DNA from: Caldicellulosiruptor hydrothermalis 108 | GTDB lineage: Bacteria > Bacillota > Thermoanaerobacteria > Caldicellulosiruptorales > Caldicellulosiruptoraceae | Reading direction: 5' to 3' | Assembly: GCF_000166355.1 (NCBI RefSeq) | Contig: NC_014652.1 | Span: 1,189,001-1,253,000 of the forward strand | DNA length: 64,000 bases | Shown: positions 54,848 to 63,211 of the stretch, piece by piece | Layout: each line of letters opens with the position of its first letter | Numbering within the stretch: position 1 is the first letter of the stretch | Position numbers and translations under genes: made by a program | Notes under the pieces: generated by a model | The model's input: the letters and a program-made list of their open reading frames with translations, nothing else | What the model was told of the DNA's origin: nothing | Databases searched by the model: none

Positions 54848-55522
54848 GTGAAAACATGCGCTATTTTGTGTGCGGCAGGTAAAGGCACGAGGTTTGGGGG
54901 GGATACCCCCAAACAATTTTTATTTTTAAAAGGTAAGATGATAATTGAATATTCTCTTGAAGTGTTTGAAAAATCACACTTTATTGATGGAGTTGTGCTG
55001 CTTGTACCTCAAGGTTTTGAAGATATTGCAAGAAGTTTGAAAGAAAAATACAGCAAAGTTGTTTATTGGGATTATGGTGGGAAAGAGAGAGCAGACACTG
55101 TAAAAAGAGGATTGGAGATTTTAAAAGGTGAATGTGATATTGTTGCAATCCACGATGCTGCAAGACCTTTTATTACTTTAGAGCTTCTGGAAAAGCTAAT
55201 TGCTGAGGTTGAGACTCATTTTGCAGTTGCGCCTTGCATTTTAGCAATGGATACTGTAAAGTTTGTAGTGGATGGTCACATACAAAATACATTGCCACGG
55301 TCTAATATATGTTTGGTACAAACACCTCAAGTTTTTAAATTTGATTTAATATACAGAGGATATGAGATGTTTAAAAATGAGTTATTTACAGATGATCTTC
55401 AGTATGTTGAACGATTGGGTATAAAGCCTAAAATAATTGAAAATAGTAGAATAAATTTCAAGATAACAACAAAAGAAGACCTCCTGATTGCAGAGGCTAT
55501 TGTAGAGAAGGGGTATTGGTAG
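54848..55522 (+). CDS. ispD: IspD, 2-C-methylerythritol 4-phosphate cytidylyltransferase
   Basis: 224 residues. CTP site LCAAGKGTRFGGDTPKQFLFLKGKMIIEYSLEVFE, then GGKERADTVKRGL and IHDAARPFITLELLEKL. MEP-pathway step before IspE (39.7 kb). GTG start after GTGGAGGG, 14 nt after the CoA-disulfide reductase gene. No ispF adjacent. Confidence 0.94.
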   Translation: MKTCAILCAAGKGTRFGGDTPKQFLFLKGKMIIEYSLEVFEKSHFIDGVVLLVPQGFEDIARSLKEKYSKVVYWDYGGKERADTVKRGLEILKGECDIVAIHDAARPFITLELLEKLIAEVETHFAVAPCILAMDTVKFVVDGHIQNTLPRSNICLVQTPQVFKFDLIYRGYEMFKNELFTDDLQYVERLGIKPKIIENSRINFKITTKEDLLIAEAIVEKGYW

Positions 55523-55572
55523 TAAAATATCTTTTGAAAGGTTTTAAAACTTTTTGAAAAGGTTGTGAGGCT

Positions 55573-56382
55573 GTGAAAGTGTATGCTTTAGTTGGACCAA
55601 GTGGTACAGGTAAAAGCTATAAGGCAATAGTTGTTGCGAAGATGCTGGGAGCAAGTGCTATAATAGACGATGGTATTTTGGTTTACAACTCAAAGCTTGT
55701 TGCGGGAAAGTCTGCAAAGAAAGAACCTACATATTTGGCTTCGGTAAGAAGAGCGCTTTTTATGGAAGATGATCATGCAAATGAAGTAAAGAAGGCAATA
55801 AAAGATTTGAACATTGATTCAATTTTAATCTTAGCTACATCCAAACAGATGGCACAGATGATAGCAAAAAGATTAGAATTGGGAAGTATTGAAAGGTTTG
55901 TTGATATCAAAGAAGTTTCGAGCGACCTTGAGATAAAAAAAGCAATAACCATGCGAAATAAAGAAGGAAAACACGTTGTACCTGTTCCGACTTTTGAAAT
56001 AAAAAAGGACTTTTCGGGTTTGCTGATATATCCTTTAAAGCTTTTTAAGAGAATTAACCTCAACGATTATATTGTTGCCGAAAAGACTATAGTAAGACCT
56101 ACCTTTAGCTATTTGGGTGAATATACTATTTCAGAAAATGTCTTGATTGCGTATGTTCGCAGAGTACTCAAAAAAAGCAATGATATTGCTAAGATACTTT
56201 CAATTGACCTTGCTATCAAAAATAATCTGTTGTATATAAAGATTGAGGTTATATTAAAATTTGGTTGCAACATAAAATCTGTACTTGAAGGGATACAAAG
56301 GGAGATAAAAGAGGAGATAGAATATTATACCTCAATAAATGTAGAGTATATTCACATCATTGCAAAAGGAATACAGGTTTAG
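55573..56382 (+). CDS. P-loop protein fused to an Asp23-like domain
   Basis: 269 residues in two parts. Residues 1-165: a P-loop nucleotide-binding domain, Walker A GPSGTGKSYKA (8-18), then an IIDDGILVY strand and an ILILATSKQMAQ region; it resembles small-nucleotide kinases without matching one I know. Residues 170-269: an Asp23/Gls24-like fold (RPTFSYLGEYTISENVLIAYVRRVLKK... IKIEVILKFGCNIKSVLEGIQREIKEEIEYYTSINVEYIHIIAKGI). Asp23 domains link to membrane or envelope stress functions. Function unknown. GTG start, 50 nt after ispD; likely the same operon. Confidence 0.65.
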   Translation: MKVYALVGPSGTGKSYKAIVVAKMLGASAIIDDGILVYNSKLVAGKSAKKEPTYLASVRRALFMEDDHANEVKKAIKDLNIDSILILATSKQMAQMIAKRLELGSIERFVDIKEVSSDLEIKKAITMRNKEGKHVVPVPTFEIKKDFSGLLIYPLKLFKRINLNDYIVAEKTIVRPTFSYLGEYTISENVLIAYVRRVLKKSNDIAKILSIDLAIKNNLLYIKIEVILKFGCNIKSVLEGIQREIKEEIEYYTSINVEYIHIIAKGIQV

Positions 56383-56389
56383 AAAATAT

Positions 56390-57154
56390 TTATTTGTATT
56401 TTCCCAATTTTTCTGTTGCATTTAAAAGCGAATTTCTTATCTCTTCTGTAATAGTATTATTGGCATTTCTGTAATCAAACTGTTTGTTAAAATCACAGAC
56501 GTTTGTATAGATTCGAGTAAGATTTTCAAGCTCAATTTTACAAATTTTTTCAACAAAGTTGTTAAATTCTTTTCCGGACAAATGGTCTACGGAGTATTTC
56601 AAAAGTTCATTAAAGTGATGTAAGCAAAAGCCTTTTGAAGAGAGAACCTTTTGCTGAAAATCTTTCTGGTTTTTCCACATGAAAAAGAATACTTCAAAAT
56701 AATTTTTCATTCTTAATTGAATTCTTTCGCAAATAACGCACTTAGAAGAGAGATTTTCTAAGTACTGTATTATATCTGTCAATTTGTTTTTGTTCAAGTT
56801 TTGATTGCCAAAAAGTTTTTTTATAAACCCTTCTTTTTGATGCAAGTTTGATTCTGAAAGATTAAAATATATAAGATTTTCAAGATTTGTTTTTATCTCA
56901 TTGAGGTGAGTTTCCAATATAAGTCCGTAAGGAAGTTTATTTTTTTGTTCAAGCAGCATATGAAAGTGCCTTCTGCAAAACCCTTTTTTGTTGGTTTCTA
57001 TTCTTGCATCAACCTCCATAACACTTTCCCCAAGTACAATTTCAATACATTGTTTTTCGAAATTATTTTCAAGGTAACAAAAAGCACATTCGCAATTTTT
57101 TGAAAAAGCATCATTGACAGGAATCATATATATCTTTTCGTTTCCCATTTGCAT
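56390..57154 (-). CDS. DUF6062 family protein with tandem Cys/His motifs
   Basis: 254 residues, soluble, no signal. Two similar halves each have CxxC and a later F-C-x-x-H-F: first C-A-F-C ... K-G-F-C-R-R-H-F-H-M-L-L, then C-V-I-C ... K-G-F-C-L-H-H-F-N-E-L-L. The ligand sets suggest zinc or iron-sulfur binding. Family function unknown. AAGGAG is 4 nt from the first ATG (57154) and 10 nt from the second (57148). It diverges from the Lon-like gene and converges on the P-loop/Asp23 gene. Confidence 0.7.
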   Translation of the reverse strand: MQMGNEKIYMIPVNDAFSKNCECAFCYLENNFEKQCIEIVLGESVMEVDARIETNKKGFCRRHFHMLLEQKNKLPYGLILETHLNEIKTNLENLIYFNLSESNLHQKEGFIKKLFGNQNLNKNKLTDIIQYLENLSSKCVICERIQLRMKNYFEVFFFMWKNQKDFQQKVLSSKGFCLHHFNELLKYSVDHLSGKEFNNFVEKICKIELENLTRIYTNVCDFNKQFDYRNANNTITEEIRNSLLNATEKLGKYK

Positions 57155-57336
57155 TCAACTCCTTATATTTTTTATTTTATTAATTGTTACCAGTTTTAAA
57201 ATGGTTCATAACATTTATTTTACAGCCTTTTTTTCTTTGTAACAACAACAATGTTGTTTTTATAAAAAAGAATAAATATCGAAAAAATGGGTATAAAATT
57301 TTTAAAGCAAAACTACAAAGATGGAGTGAAAAGCTT

Positions 57337-59700
57337 ATGAAACTTACACCAGATAAATTAAAAAAGAAGGTGGATTTATCCAATTTTGAATTTAAAACCA
57401 CAAACGAGATAGAACCTTTAACCACCATAATTGGACAAGAAAGAGCTAAAAGAGCATTTGAGTTTGGACTGAGCGTTACCACCAAAGGATACAACATTTA
57501 CATGTGTGGTCCTACAGGTACAGGTAAGACAAGTTTTGCCGAAAATTATTTAAATGAGATAGCTAAAAACAAGCCTGCTCCGAACGACTGGGTTTATGTT
57601 TATAATTTTGCCAATCCTGACTCACCTATTGCAATATCTCTGCCGAAGGGAATGGGCAAAGTTTTTAAGAAGGATATGGCAGATTTTCTGGAGTTTGTAA
57701 TTAATGATTTAAAGAAGGTTTTTAACAGTGAGGAATACGAAAATGACAAAAACAATATCTACAATGAGTACCAGGAAAAAAGGACCCAGCTTTTAGATAG
57801 GTTAGCTGAAGAAGCAAGGGAATATGATTTTGAGATAAAATATACTCCAAGCGGTGTGTATTTTATTCCTATTGTAAATGGTAGGGCGATTTCAGAAGAG
57901 GAATATCCTGAGTTAGAAAAGACTATTAGAGATGAAATAGAAAGAAAGGTAAAAAAGCTTCAACTTGAAACTCAAGAGGTTTTAAAGAAGATAAAGATTC
58001 TTGAAAGAGAGTTGAAAGAGAGAATAAAAGAACTACAAAAGAGGATAGCTGTCTTTACAATAAGTCATTATGTATACGAAATCAGAAGCAAGTATAAAGA
58101 TAACATAAAAATTTTGGATTATATTGATAGCGTAACAGATGACATTATTGAAAACCTTGATGATTTTTTGGACAAAGAAGAGGAAGATACACAATTTCCT
58201 TTGCAATTTGTTCCATATAAAAAGATCTCAAGACTTGATAAATACAAGGTCAATGTAATCGTTGACAATTCAGAATTAGATGGCGCGCCTGTTGTTTATG
58301 AAGTAAATCCAACCTATTACAATCTCATAGGCAAAATTGAATATGATAACGAGATGGGCAACATCCTTGTTACAGACTACACAAAAATCAAGGCGGGCGC
58401 GATTCACAGGGCAAACGGGGGATATCTCATCCTTCAGGCCAAAGATTTGCTGAGCTATCCACAGGCATGGGAAGCCTTGAAAAGAGTACTAAAAACAGGT
58501 CAGATATTCATTGAAAATCTAAAGGATATCTATGGACTTTTTATAACCCCTTCTTTAAAACCAGAACCTATACCAGTTGATTTAAAGGTTATTTTAATTG
58601 GCAGTGAGTATATTTATAATATCCTATACACATACGATGAAGATTTTAGAAAGCTTTTCAAGATTAAAGCTGATTTTGACAGCGAAATGGATTACAATCA
58701 AGATAATCTCTACAAAATGGTTCAGTTTATTAGTTCATTTTGTAAAAAAGAAAATTCATTGCCATTTTCCAAGGATGCTGTTGAGAAAGTGATTGAATAT
58801 TCCTGCAGACTTGTTGAGAACCAGGAAAAGCTTTCAACGCGGTTTAATGAAATTGTTGAGATATTGGCAGAAGCTAACACCTGGGCTGAACTAGAAAAAA
58901 GTAATGTGGTGAAGAAGGAACATGTGAGCAAAGCAATTTGCGAAAAAGAATTTAGAAGTGCAAAATATGAAGAAAAGATAAACCAGATGATTGAGAAAGG
59001 TACTATTTTAGTTGATGTGGATGGCTACAAGGTAGGGCAAATAAATGCTCTTGCAATTCTGGATGTTGGTGACTATGTTTTTGGCAAACCTTCTTTAATA
59101 ACAGTTACCACAAGTAGCGGAAGAAGTGGTATAATAAATATTGAACGTGAAGTACAAATGTCTGGCAAAACTCATAGCAAAGGTATTTTGATTATCTCAG
59201 GGTATATCGCCCAGCTGTTTGCCCAAGATATGCCACTTGCATTAAACGCCACTATATGTTTTGAACAACTATATTCTGGTATTGAAGGTGATTCTGCATC
59301 AGCAGCTGAACTTTGTGCTCTGCTTTCAGCCTTGAGTGATGTGCCCATTTATCAGGGGATAGCAATAACAGGTTCTGTAAACCAAAAGGGAGTGATTCAG
59401 CCTGTTGGTGGCGTAACAAAAAAGATAGAGGGTTTTTACTATGTTTGTAAAAGAAAAGGATTGAATGGAAATCAGGGTGTTATAATCCCGCATCAAAATA
59501 TAAAAAATTTGGTATTGTGTGATGAGGTAGTAGAAGAAGTTAGAAAAGAAAATTTTCACATCTGGGCAGTAAAAACAATCGATGAAGCTATTGAGATTTT
59601 GACAGGTAAAAGGTTTGAAGAAGTGGTGCTTTTAGCAAGACAAAAGTTGAAAAGATACTTAGAAAATTTAGTAAATCTTAGTGATAAAAAAGATGAATAA
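57337..59700 (+). CDS. Lon-family AAA+ protease (LonB/LonC-like, AAA_32 type)
   Basis: About 787 residues. N-terminal region, AAA+ core with Walker A GPTGTGKTSF (near residue 55) interrupted by a long coiled-coil insertion (about 165-270), then a C-terminal Lon protease domain with Ser653 in EGDSASAAELCALLSAL and Lys695/696 in VGGVTKKIEG. Unlike classical Lon it lacks the N-terminal LAN domain. GGAGTGA with 7-nt spacing selects ATG 57337; the frame extension to 57184 is a low-complexity, A/T-rich leader and is not supported. Substrates unknown. Confidence 0.85.
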   Translation: MKLTPDKLKKKVDLSNFEFKTTNEIEPLTTIIGQERAKRAFEFGLSVTTKGYNIYMCGPTGTGKTSFAENYLNEIAKNKPAPNDWVYVYNFANPDSPIAISLPKGMGKVFKKDMADFLEFVINDLKKVFNSEEYENDKNNIYNEYQEKRTQLLDRLAEEAREYDFEIKYTPSGVYFIPIVNGRAISEEEYPELEKTIRDEIERKVKKLQLETQEVLKKIKILERELKERIKELQKRIAVFTISHYVYEIRSKYKDNIKILDYIDSVTDDIIENLDDFLDKEEEDTQFPLQFVPYKKISRLDKYKVNVIVDNSELDGAPVVYEVNPTYYNLIGKIEYDNEMGNILVTDYTKIKAGAIHRANGGYLILQAKDLLSYPQAWEALKRVLKTGQIFIENLKDIYGLFITPSLKPEPIPVDLKVILIGSEYIYNILYTYDEDFRKLFKIKADFDSEMDYNQDNLYKMVQFISSFCKKENSLPFSKDAVEKVIEYSCRLVENQEKLSTRFNEIVEILAEANTWAELEKSNVVKKEHVSKAICEKEFRSAKYEEKINQMIEKGTILVDVDGYKVGQINALAILDVGDYVFGKPSLITVTTSSGRSGIINIEREVQMSGKTHSKGILIISGYIAQLFAQDMPLALNATICFEQLYSGIEGDSASAAELCALLSALSDVPIYQGIAITGSVNQKGVIQPVGGVTKKIEGFYYVCKRKGLNGNQGVIIPHQNIKNLVLCDEVVEEVRKENFHIWAVKTIDEAIEILTGKRFEEVVLLARQKLKRYLENLVNLSDKKDE

Positions 59701-59720
59701 GAAAGGGGAGATATTTTGAA

Positions 59721-60233
59721 ATGTCTGCAGATGTATTAGAAGTTTTAAAATCTCGAAGAAGTATCAGAAAGTACAAAAAAAATGTGGTCATAGAGAGGGA
59801 AGTTATTGAAAAGATTATTGATGCTGCGAGATTTGCACCTACTGCAAGAGGAAATGAAGGTTGGGAATTTGTTGTAGTAACAGATGAAAACATCAAAAGA
59901 CAAATTGCTCAAAAAGCCCGATATGGCAGATTCATAGAAGATGCTTCATGCTGTGTTGCTGTGCTTTATGAAAAAGATTTCGAATATATTTTAGAAGATA
60001 TGTCAGCGGCGACCACATATATTTTATTGGCTGCAAAAGCATTAGGACTTGGCAGTTGTTGGGTTGCAAGCTATAAAAAGGAGCATTCAGAAGATGTCAA
60101 GAAGCTGCTAAACGTTCCAGACAATTTAGAACTTTGTGCGCTCATTGCAATAGGTTATGCTGATGAAGAACCTGTAAGAAACAAAAAGCCCCTATCTTCA
60201 ATACTTCACTGGAATAAGTACCAAAGAAAATAA
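59721..60233 (+). CDS. Nitroreductase-family FMN oxidoreductase
   Basis: 170 residues, short single-domain nitroreductase: SRRSIRKYKKNVV (FMN phosphate site), APTARGNEGWEFVVV, AATTYILLAAKALGLGSCWVASY and IAIGYADEEP. It binds FMN as a dimer and reduces quinones or nitro compounds with NAD(P)H; the natural substrate is unknown. AAAGGGGAG upstream; 20 nt after the Lon-like gene. Confidence 0.9.
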   Translation: MSADVLEVLKSRRSIRKYKKNVVIEREVIEKIIDAARFAPTARGNEGWEFVVVTDENIKRQIAQKARYGRFIEDASCCVAVLYEKDFEYILEDMSAATTYILLAAKALGLGSCWVASYKKEHSEDVKKLLNVPDNLELCALIAIGYADEEPVRNKKPLSSILHWNKYQRK

Positions 60234-60253
60234 TACGGGAGGGAATTTCTAAT

Positions 60254-60646
60254 TTGTTTAGGGAAATTGAGATAAGAACAAAAGATAGAGTAGATTTTGT
60301 TGATATTACAAGTAAATTAAAAGAAATTGTTAGACAGTCTAATATTGAAGAAGGACTCATGACAGTGTTTGTTCCACATACAACTGCAGGTATTACAATC
60401 AATGAACATGCTGACCCGTCGGTTGTAAGTGATATAAAAAAACAACTTGAAAAGTTAGTACCGGAAAATAATGGCTATAGCCACAGTGAGGGGAATTCTG
60501 ATGCGCATATAAAGGCAAGCCTGATAGGTTCATCTGTTAACATTATAATTCGAAATGGTGAGATGATGCTTGGTACATGGCAAGGCGTGTTCTTTTGTGA
60601 GTTCGATGGTCCAAGGAGAAGGAAGATATATGTGTATATAAAATAA
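60254..60646 (+). CDS. YjbQ/UPF0047 family protein
   Basis: 130 residues with the UPF0047 signature (VFVPHTTAGITINEHADPSVVSDI ... HSEGNSDAHIKASLIGSS ... LGTWQGVFFCEFDGPRRRK). The His/Asp residues form a metal-type site; some homologs show weak thiamine-phosphate synthase activity, but the real role is unclear. TTG start, 10 nt after GGGAGGG, 20 nt after the nitroreductase gene. A long hairpin follows. Confidence 0.92.
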   Translation: MFREIEIRTKDRVDFVDITSKLKEIVRQSNIEEGLMTVFVPHTTAGITINEHADPSVVSDIKKQLEKLVPENNGYSHSEGNSDAHIKASLIGSSVNIIIRNGEMMLGTWQGVFFCEFDGPRRRKIYVYIK

Positions 60647-60656
60647 AGTTTTTATA

Positions 60657-60710
60657 TGCTCCGAACACCTTATGAGTCAATAGCAAGGATTAAGACAGGT
60701 GTTCGGAGCA
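60657..60710 (+). terminator. Long hairpin after the yjbQ gene
   Basis: TGCTCCGAACACCT (60657-60670) pairs perfectly with its complement at 60697-60710, a 14-bp stem with a 26-nt loop. There is no T-run after it, so termination is uncertain; it could instead stabilise the mRNA 3' end. Confidence 0.5.
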
Positions 60711-60723
60711 AAAACCTTTACAT

Positions 60724-60752
60724 TTGACAAAGAAGAAAGCTTGTGCTAAAAT
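60724..60752 (+). promoter_or_regulatory. Promoter of tRNA-Leu (UAG)
   Basis: TTGACA (60724-60729), a 17-nt spacer and TAAAAT (60747-60752). Confidence 0.75.
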
Positions 60753-60769
60753 ATAATACGCAAAAACAA

Positions 60770-60854
60770 GCGGGTATGGCGGAATTGGCAGACGCGCTAG
60801 ACTTAGGATCTAGTGGCAACAGCCGTGGGGGTTCAAGTCCCTCTACCCGCACCA
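60770..60854 (+). tRNA. tRNA-Leu (UAG)
   Basis: 85 nt including CCA. Acceptor GCGGGTA/TACCCGC; anticodon loop CTTAGGA (TAG); long variable arm (class II). Confidence 0.95.
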
Positions 60855-60867
60855 AGAGAAAAATATC

Positions 60868-60896
60868 TTGACAAAAGCAAGTGAAATCATTAAAAT
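60868..60896 (+). promoter_or_regulatory. Promoter of tRNA-Leu (UAA) and following tRNAs
   Basis: TTGACA (60868-60873), a 17-nt spacer and TAAAAT (60891-60896): identical boxes and spacing to the promoter of the first Leu tRNA. Confidence 0.75.
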
Positions 60897-60909
60897 ATAT
60901 AATTGCGAT

Positions 60910-60999
60910 GCCGGAGTGGCGGAACTGGCAGACGCACAGGACTTAAAATCCTGGGACCTGAATAAGGTCGTACCGGTTCAAGTCCGGTTTCCGGCACCA
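60910..60999 (+). tRNA. tRNA-Leu (UAA)
   Basis: 90 nt including CCA. Acceptor GCCGGAG with CTCCGGC-type partner (TTCCGGC); anticodon loop CTTAAAA (TAA); long variable arm. Confidence 0.95.
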
Positions 61000-61004
61000 G
61001 ATAT

Positions 61005-61080
<76 letters not shown>

Positions 61081-61101
61081 AATTATAAATATGATAGAAA
61101 T

Positions 61102-61178
61102 GGCGGCGTAGCTCAGTTGGCTAGAGCATGCGGTTCATACCCGCAGTGTCAGCGGTTCGAATCCGTTCGCCGCCACCA
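61102..61178 (+). tRNA. Elongator tRNA-Met (CAU)
   Basis: 77 nt including CCA. Acceptor GGCGGCG/CGCCGCC, anticodon loop TTCATAC (CAT). A lysidine-modified tRNA-Ile2 also has CAT; overall the sequence fits elongator Met better. Confidence 0.88.
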
Positions 61179-61198
61179 TTTTATGTAATAAGAAGTAT

Positions 61199-61273
61199 GG
61201 CCCCGTGGTCAAGTGGTTAAGACACAGGCCTTTCACGCCTGTAACAGGGGTTCGAATCCCCTCGGGGTCACCA
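61199..61273 (+). tRNA. tRNA-Glu (UUC)
   Basis: 75 nt including CCA. Acceptor GGCCCCG/CGGGGTC (one G.U), anticodon loop CTTTCAC (TTC). Confidence 0.95.
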
Positions 61274-61286
61274 AATAAAAAAGGAA

Positions 61287-61320
61287 AAAAGGGCTTAGAA
61301 AAAAAGCCCTTTTATTTATT
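61287..61320 (+). terminator. Terminator of the five-tRNA cluster
   Basis: AAAGGGCTT (61288-61296) pairs with AAGCCCTTT (61304-61312) around an A-rich loop, then TTTATTTATTTT. Confidence 0.8.
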
Positions 61321-61394
61321 TTATACAATCTTTTCAATATATTTCTTCTCCCTTTTCACCACAGTTTCGAATGTTAAGTTTCGTTTTTTTGAGA

Positions 61395-61444
61395 TTGACA
61401 GTCAAAGTCTTTTAATTTATAATAAAAGTGAGTAAGTACTTACT
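61395..61444 (+). promoter_or_regulatory. Consensus promoter with TetR-type operator
   Basis: TTGACA (61395-61400), a 17-nt spacer and TATAAT (61418-61423), a full consensus. A perfect 14-bp palindrome AGTAAGTACTTACT (61431-61444) lies over the expected start of transcription, 23 nt before the tetR-family gene: a likely autoregulatory operator. Confidence 0.75.
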
Positions 61445-61467
61445 TAATAAAAGGTGGTGAGAAATTA

Positions 61468-62079
61468 GTGAAAAAGAGTGAAGTAACAAAAAACAAGATA
61501 ATCCAAGCAGCTATAAAGCTTATTTCTCAAAATGGTTATGCTGCTACAACTACAGCTCAAATAGCGAAAGAAGCAGGAGTTTCTGAGGCCACACTTTTTA
61601 AGTATTTTAAAGACAAAGAAACCCTTCTCAAAGAGGTTATCAAGGCAGGAGTGACACAGATTCTTAGCCAGGTTGCTCTTTTACCATTAAAAGAAAATAT
61701 TAAAAAGAGTATGGCTTTAAAAACTCCAGATTTTATAAAGTCATTAATACGTGAAAGACTTGAAATGGCAGAAAAAAATATTGATATTTTCAAGGTCGTG
61801 TTGATTGAAATACAATACAATGACCTTCTAAAAAAAGAGGTAAGTGAAAAAATGGTACCCAAAACCTGTCAAGCAAAGCAGCTTATTGAAAGAATACTTA
61901 TGCAAAAAGCTGATGTCAGTTCTGATATGGCAAAGGGTCTTTCAAGGGTAATGATAGGGACGGTATTGACTTTTCTTATTCAAAAATACATTTTGGGAAT
62001 TGAGACTTCTGAAGATGAACTGGATAGAGAGATTAACAATGTACTTTTGGTATTCAAAAAAGCAATTGGGGAGGAGTAA
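61468..62079 (+). CDS. TetR-family repressor of the efflux operon
   Basis: 203 residues. N-terminal helix-turn-helix (KNKIIQAAIKLISQNGYAATTTAQIAKEAGVSEATLFKYFKDKETLLKEVI) is typical TetR; the C-terminal ligand domain is diverse as usual. GTG start after GGTGGTGAG. It lies directly upstream of an HlyD-like protein (4 nt) and ABC genes, and its promoter carries a palindrome, so it probably represses the whole operon until a drug or metabolite binds. Confidence 0.92.
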   Translation: MKKSEVTKNKIIQAAIKLISQNGYAATTTAQIAKEAGVSEATLFKYFKDKETLLKEVIKAGVTQILSQVALLPLKENIKKSMALKTPDFIKSLIRERLEMAEKNIDIFKVVLIEIQYNDLLKKEVSEKMVPKTCQAKQLIERILMQKADVSSDMAKGLSRVMIGTVLTFLIQKYILGIETSEDELDREINNVLLVFKKAIGEE

Positions 62080-62082
62080 AAA

Positions 62083-63180
62083 ATGCCAAGTATAAAAATC
62101 AAAACAAAATTGGTTTTGTTGTTATCTTTTTGTATAATTTTTTTGTTTTTCTTGACAGGATGTAAAGCAAAAAATGGAGAAGATATTTATTCATCGACAG
62201 TTGAGGTAAAAAGCATAGATATAAATAGTGAAATTGCCGGCAGGGTAGAAAAGGTGTATGTTGAGGAAGGTTCTAAAGTAAAAAAAGGAGATGTAATAGT
62301 CAAACTAGATAGTGGTATTTTGGAAATTCAAAAAAACTTATCTTTGTACAATCTTGAAATTGCAAAGATTTCTTCTAAAATTGCAAAAGAAAATCTTGAA
62401 ATTGCAAAGCTAAAATATGCTCTTATGAACAAAAAACCATCTAAATATCAGTTAGAGCAGTTGAAAGAAAGTATTTTTCAACTTCAAACACTTAAGGAAG
62501 GAAATGCAAAGAACATTTCTCTGCTTCGCCAAGCTATTGAAGATTTAAAAGCTGTTAGGGTTTCAAACACTGAAATGCTTAAAACTTTGACTGAACTAAA
62601 AATTCAACTGAATTCCTTGGAGGCGCAAAATGAAAGTGTGGCACATCAAATTAATTCTCTTGAAGTTCAGCTTCAAATGGTAAAAAACGAGACTGTAATG
62701 CCCGAAGACAAGTCAATATATGCGATATCAGTCGAAATTGCTCAAAAGAATTATTCACAAGCTTTAGAATATGTAAAAATAGCAGAAGGGAACTTGAAAC
62801 TTTGTGAGGAAAATCTAAAAAAAGCCTCCATCATTTCACCAGCAGATGGTATTATTTCGATAAAGGGCGTTGAAGAAGGTCAATTTATTGGACCTGGTAG
62901 TTTTGTAGCTCAAATTTCTCTTGACTATTATTACCTTAAAATTTATGTTCCATCAACTGAGCTTGGAAAAGTAAAGATAGGAAAAGAGGTTAGTATTGTT
63001 TCTGAAGATGGGCAGAAAGCATATGGAAAGATTGTGTATATTTCTGATAAAGCTGAATTCACTCCGCGGAATGTAGAAACAAAAGAAGAAAAACAGAAGA
63101 TGGTGTTTATGGTAAAGATAGATGTTACAAAGAATAAAGAGATACTCAAGCCTGGGATGATTGTAAACGTAATCTTGTAA
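62083..63180 (+). CDS. HlyD/YbhG-like adaptor lipoprotein of an ABC efflux system
   Basis: 365 residues. Signal peptide with lipobox F-L-T-G-C (Cys about 27), biotinyl-lipoyl-like half-domains (VEVKSIDINSEIAGRVEKVYVEEGSKVKKGDVIVKLDSG and ISPADGIISIKGVEEGQFIGPG), a long coiled-coil hairpin (about 80-225) and a beta-barrel. Membrane-fusion proteins of this type in Gram-positives sit outside the membrane and work with ABC-2 exporters. It begins 4 nt after the tetR-family stop. Confidence 0.88.
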   Translation: MPSIKIKTKLVLLLSFCIIFLFFLTGCKAKNGEDIYSSTVEVKSIDINSEIAGRVEKVYVEEGSKVKKGDVIVKLDSGILEIQKNLSLYNLEIAKISSKIAKENLEIAKLKYALMNKKPSKYQLEQLKESIFQLQTLKEGNAKNISLLRQAIEDLKAVRVSNTEMLKTLTELKIQLNSLEAQNESVAHQINSLEVQLQMVKNETVMPEDKSIYAISVEIAQKNYSQALEYVKIAEGNLKLCEENLKKASIISPADGIISIKGVEEGQFIGPGSFVAQISLDYYYLKIYVPSTELGKVKIGKEVSIVSEDGQKAYGKIVYISDKAEFTPRNVETKEEKQKMVFMVKIDVTKNKEILKPGMIVNVIL

Positions 63181-63211
63181 ATCATTTTTAGAAAGGTAGG
63201 TGAAGGTTGAT

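Noticed and set aside
57184-57336. 51-residue N-terminal extension of the Lon-like protein
   Set aside because: Low-complexity and unlike the family; a good RBS sits before the ATG at 57337. A small AACAAC/GTTGTT hairpin at 57244-57258 is noted but not interpretable.
61205-61435. 76-codon frame overlapping tRNA-Glu and the tetR-family promoter
   Set aside because: Consists of tRNA, terminator and promoter DNA.
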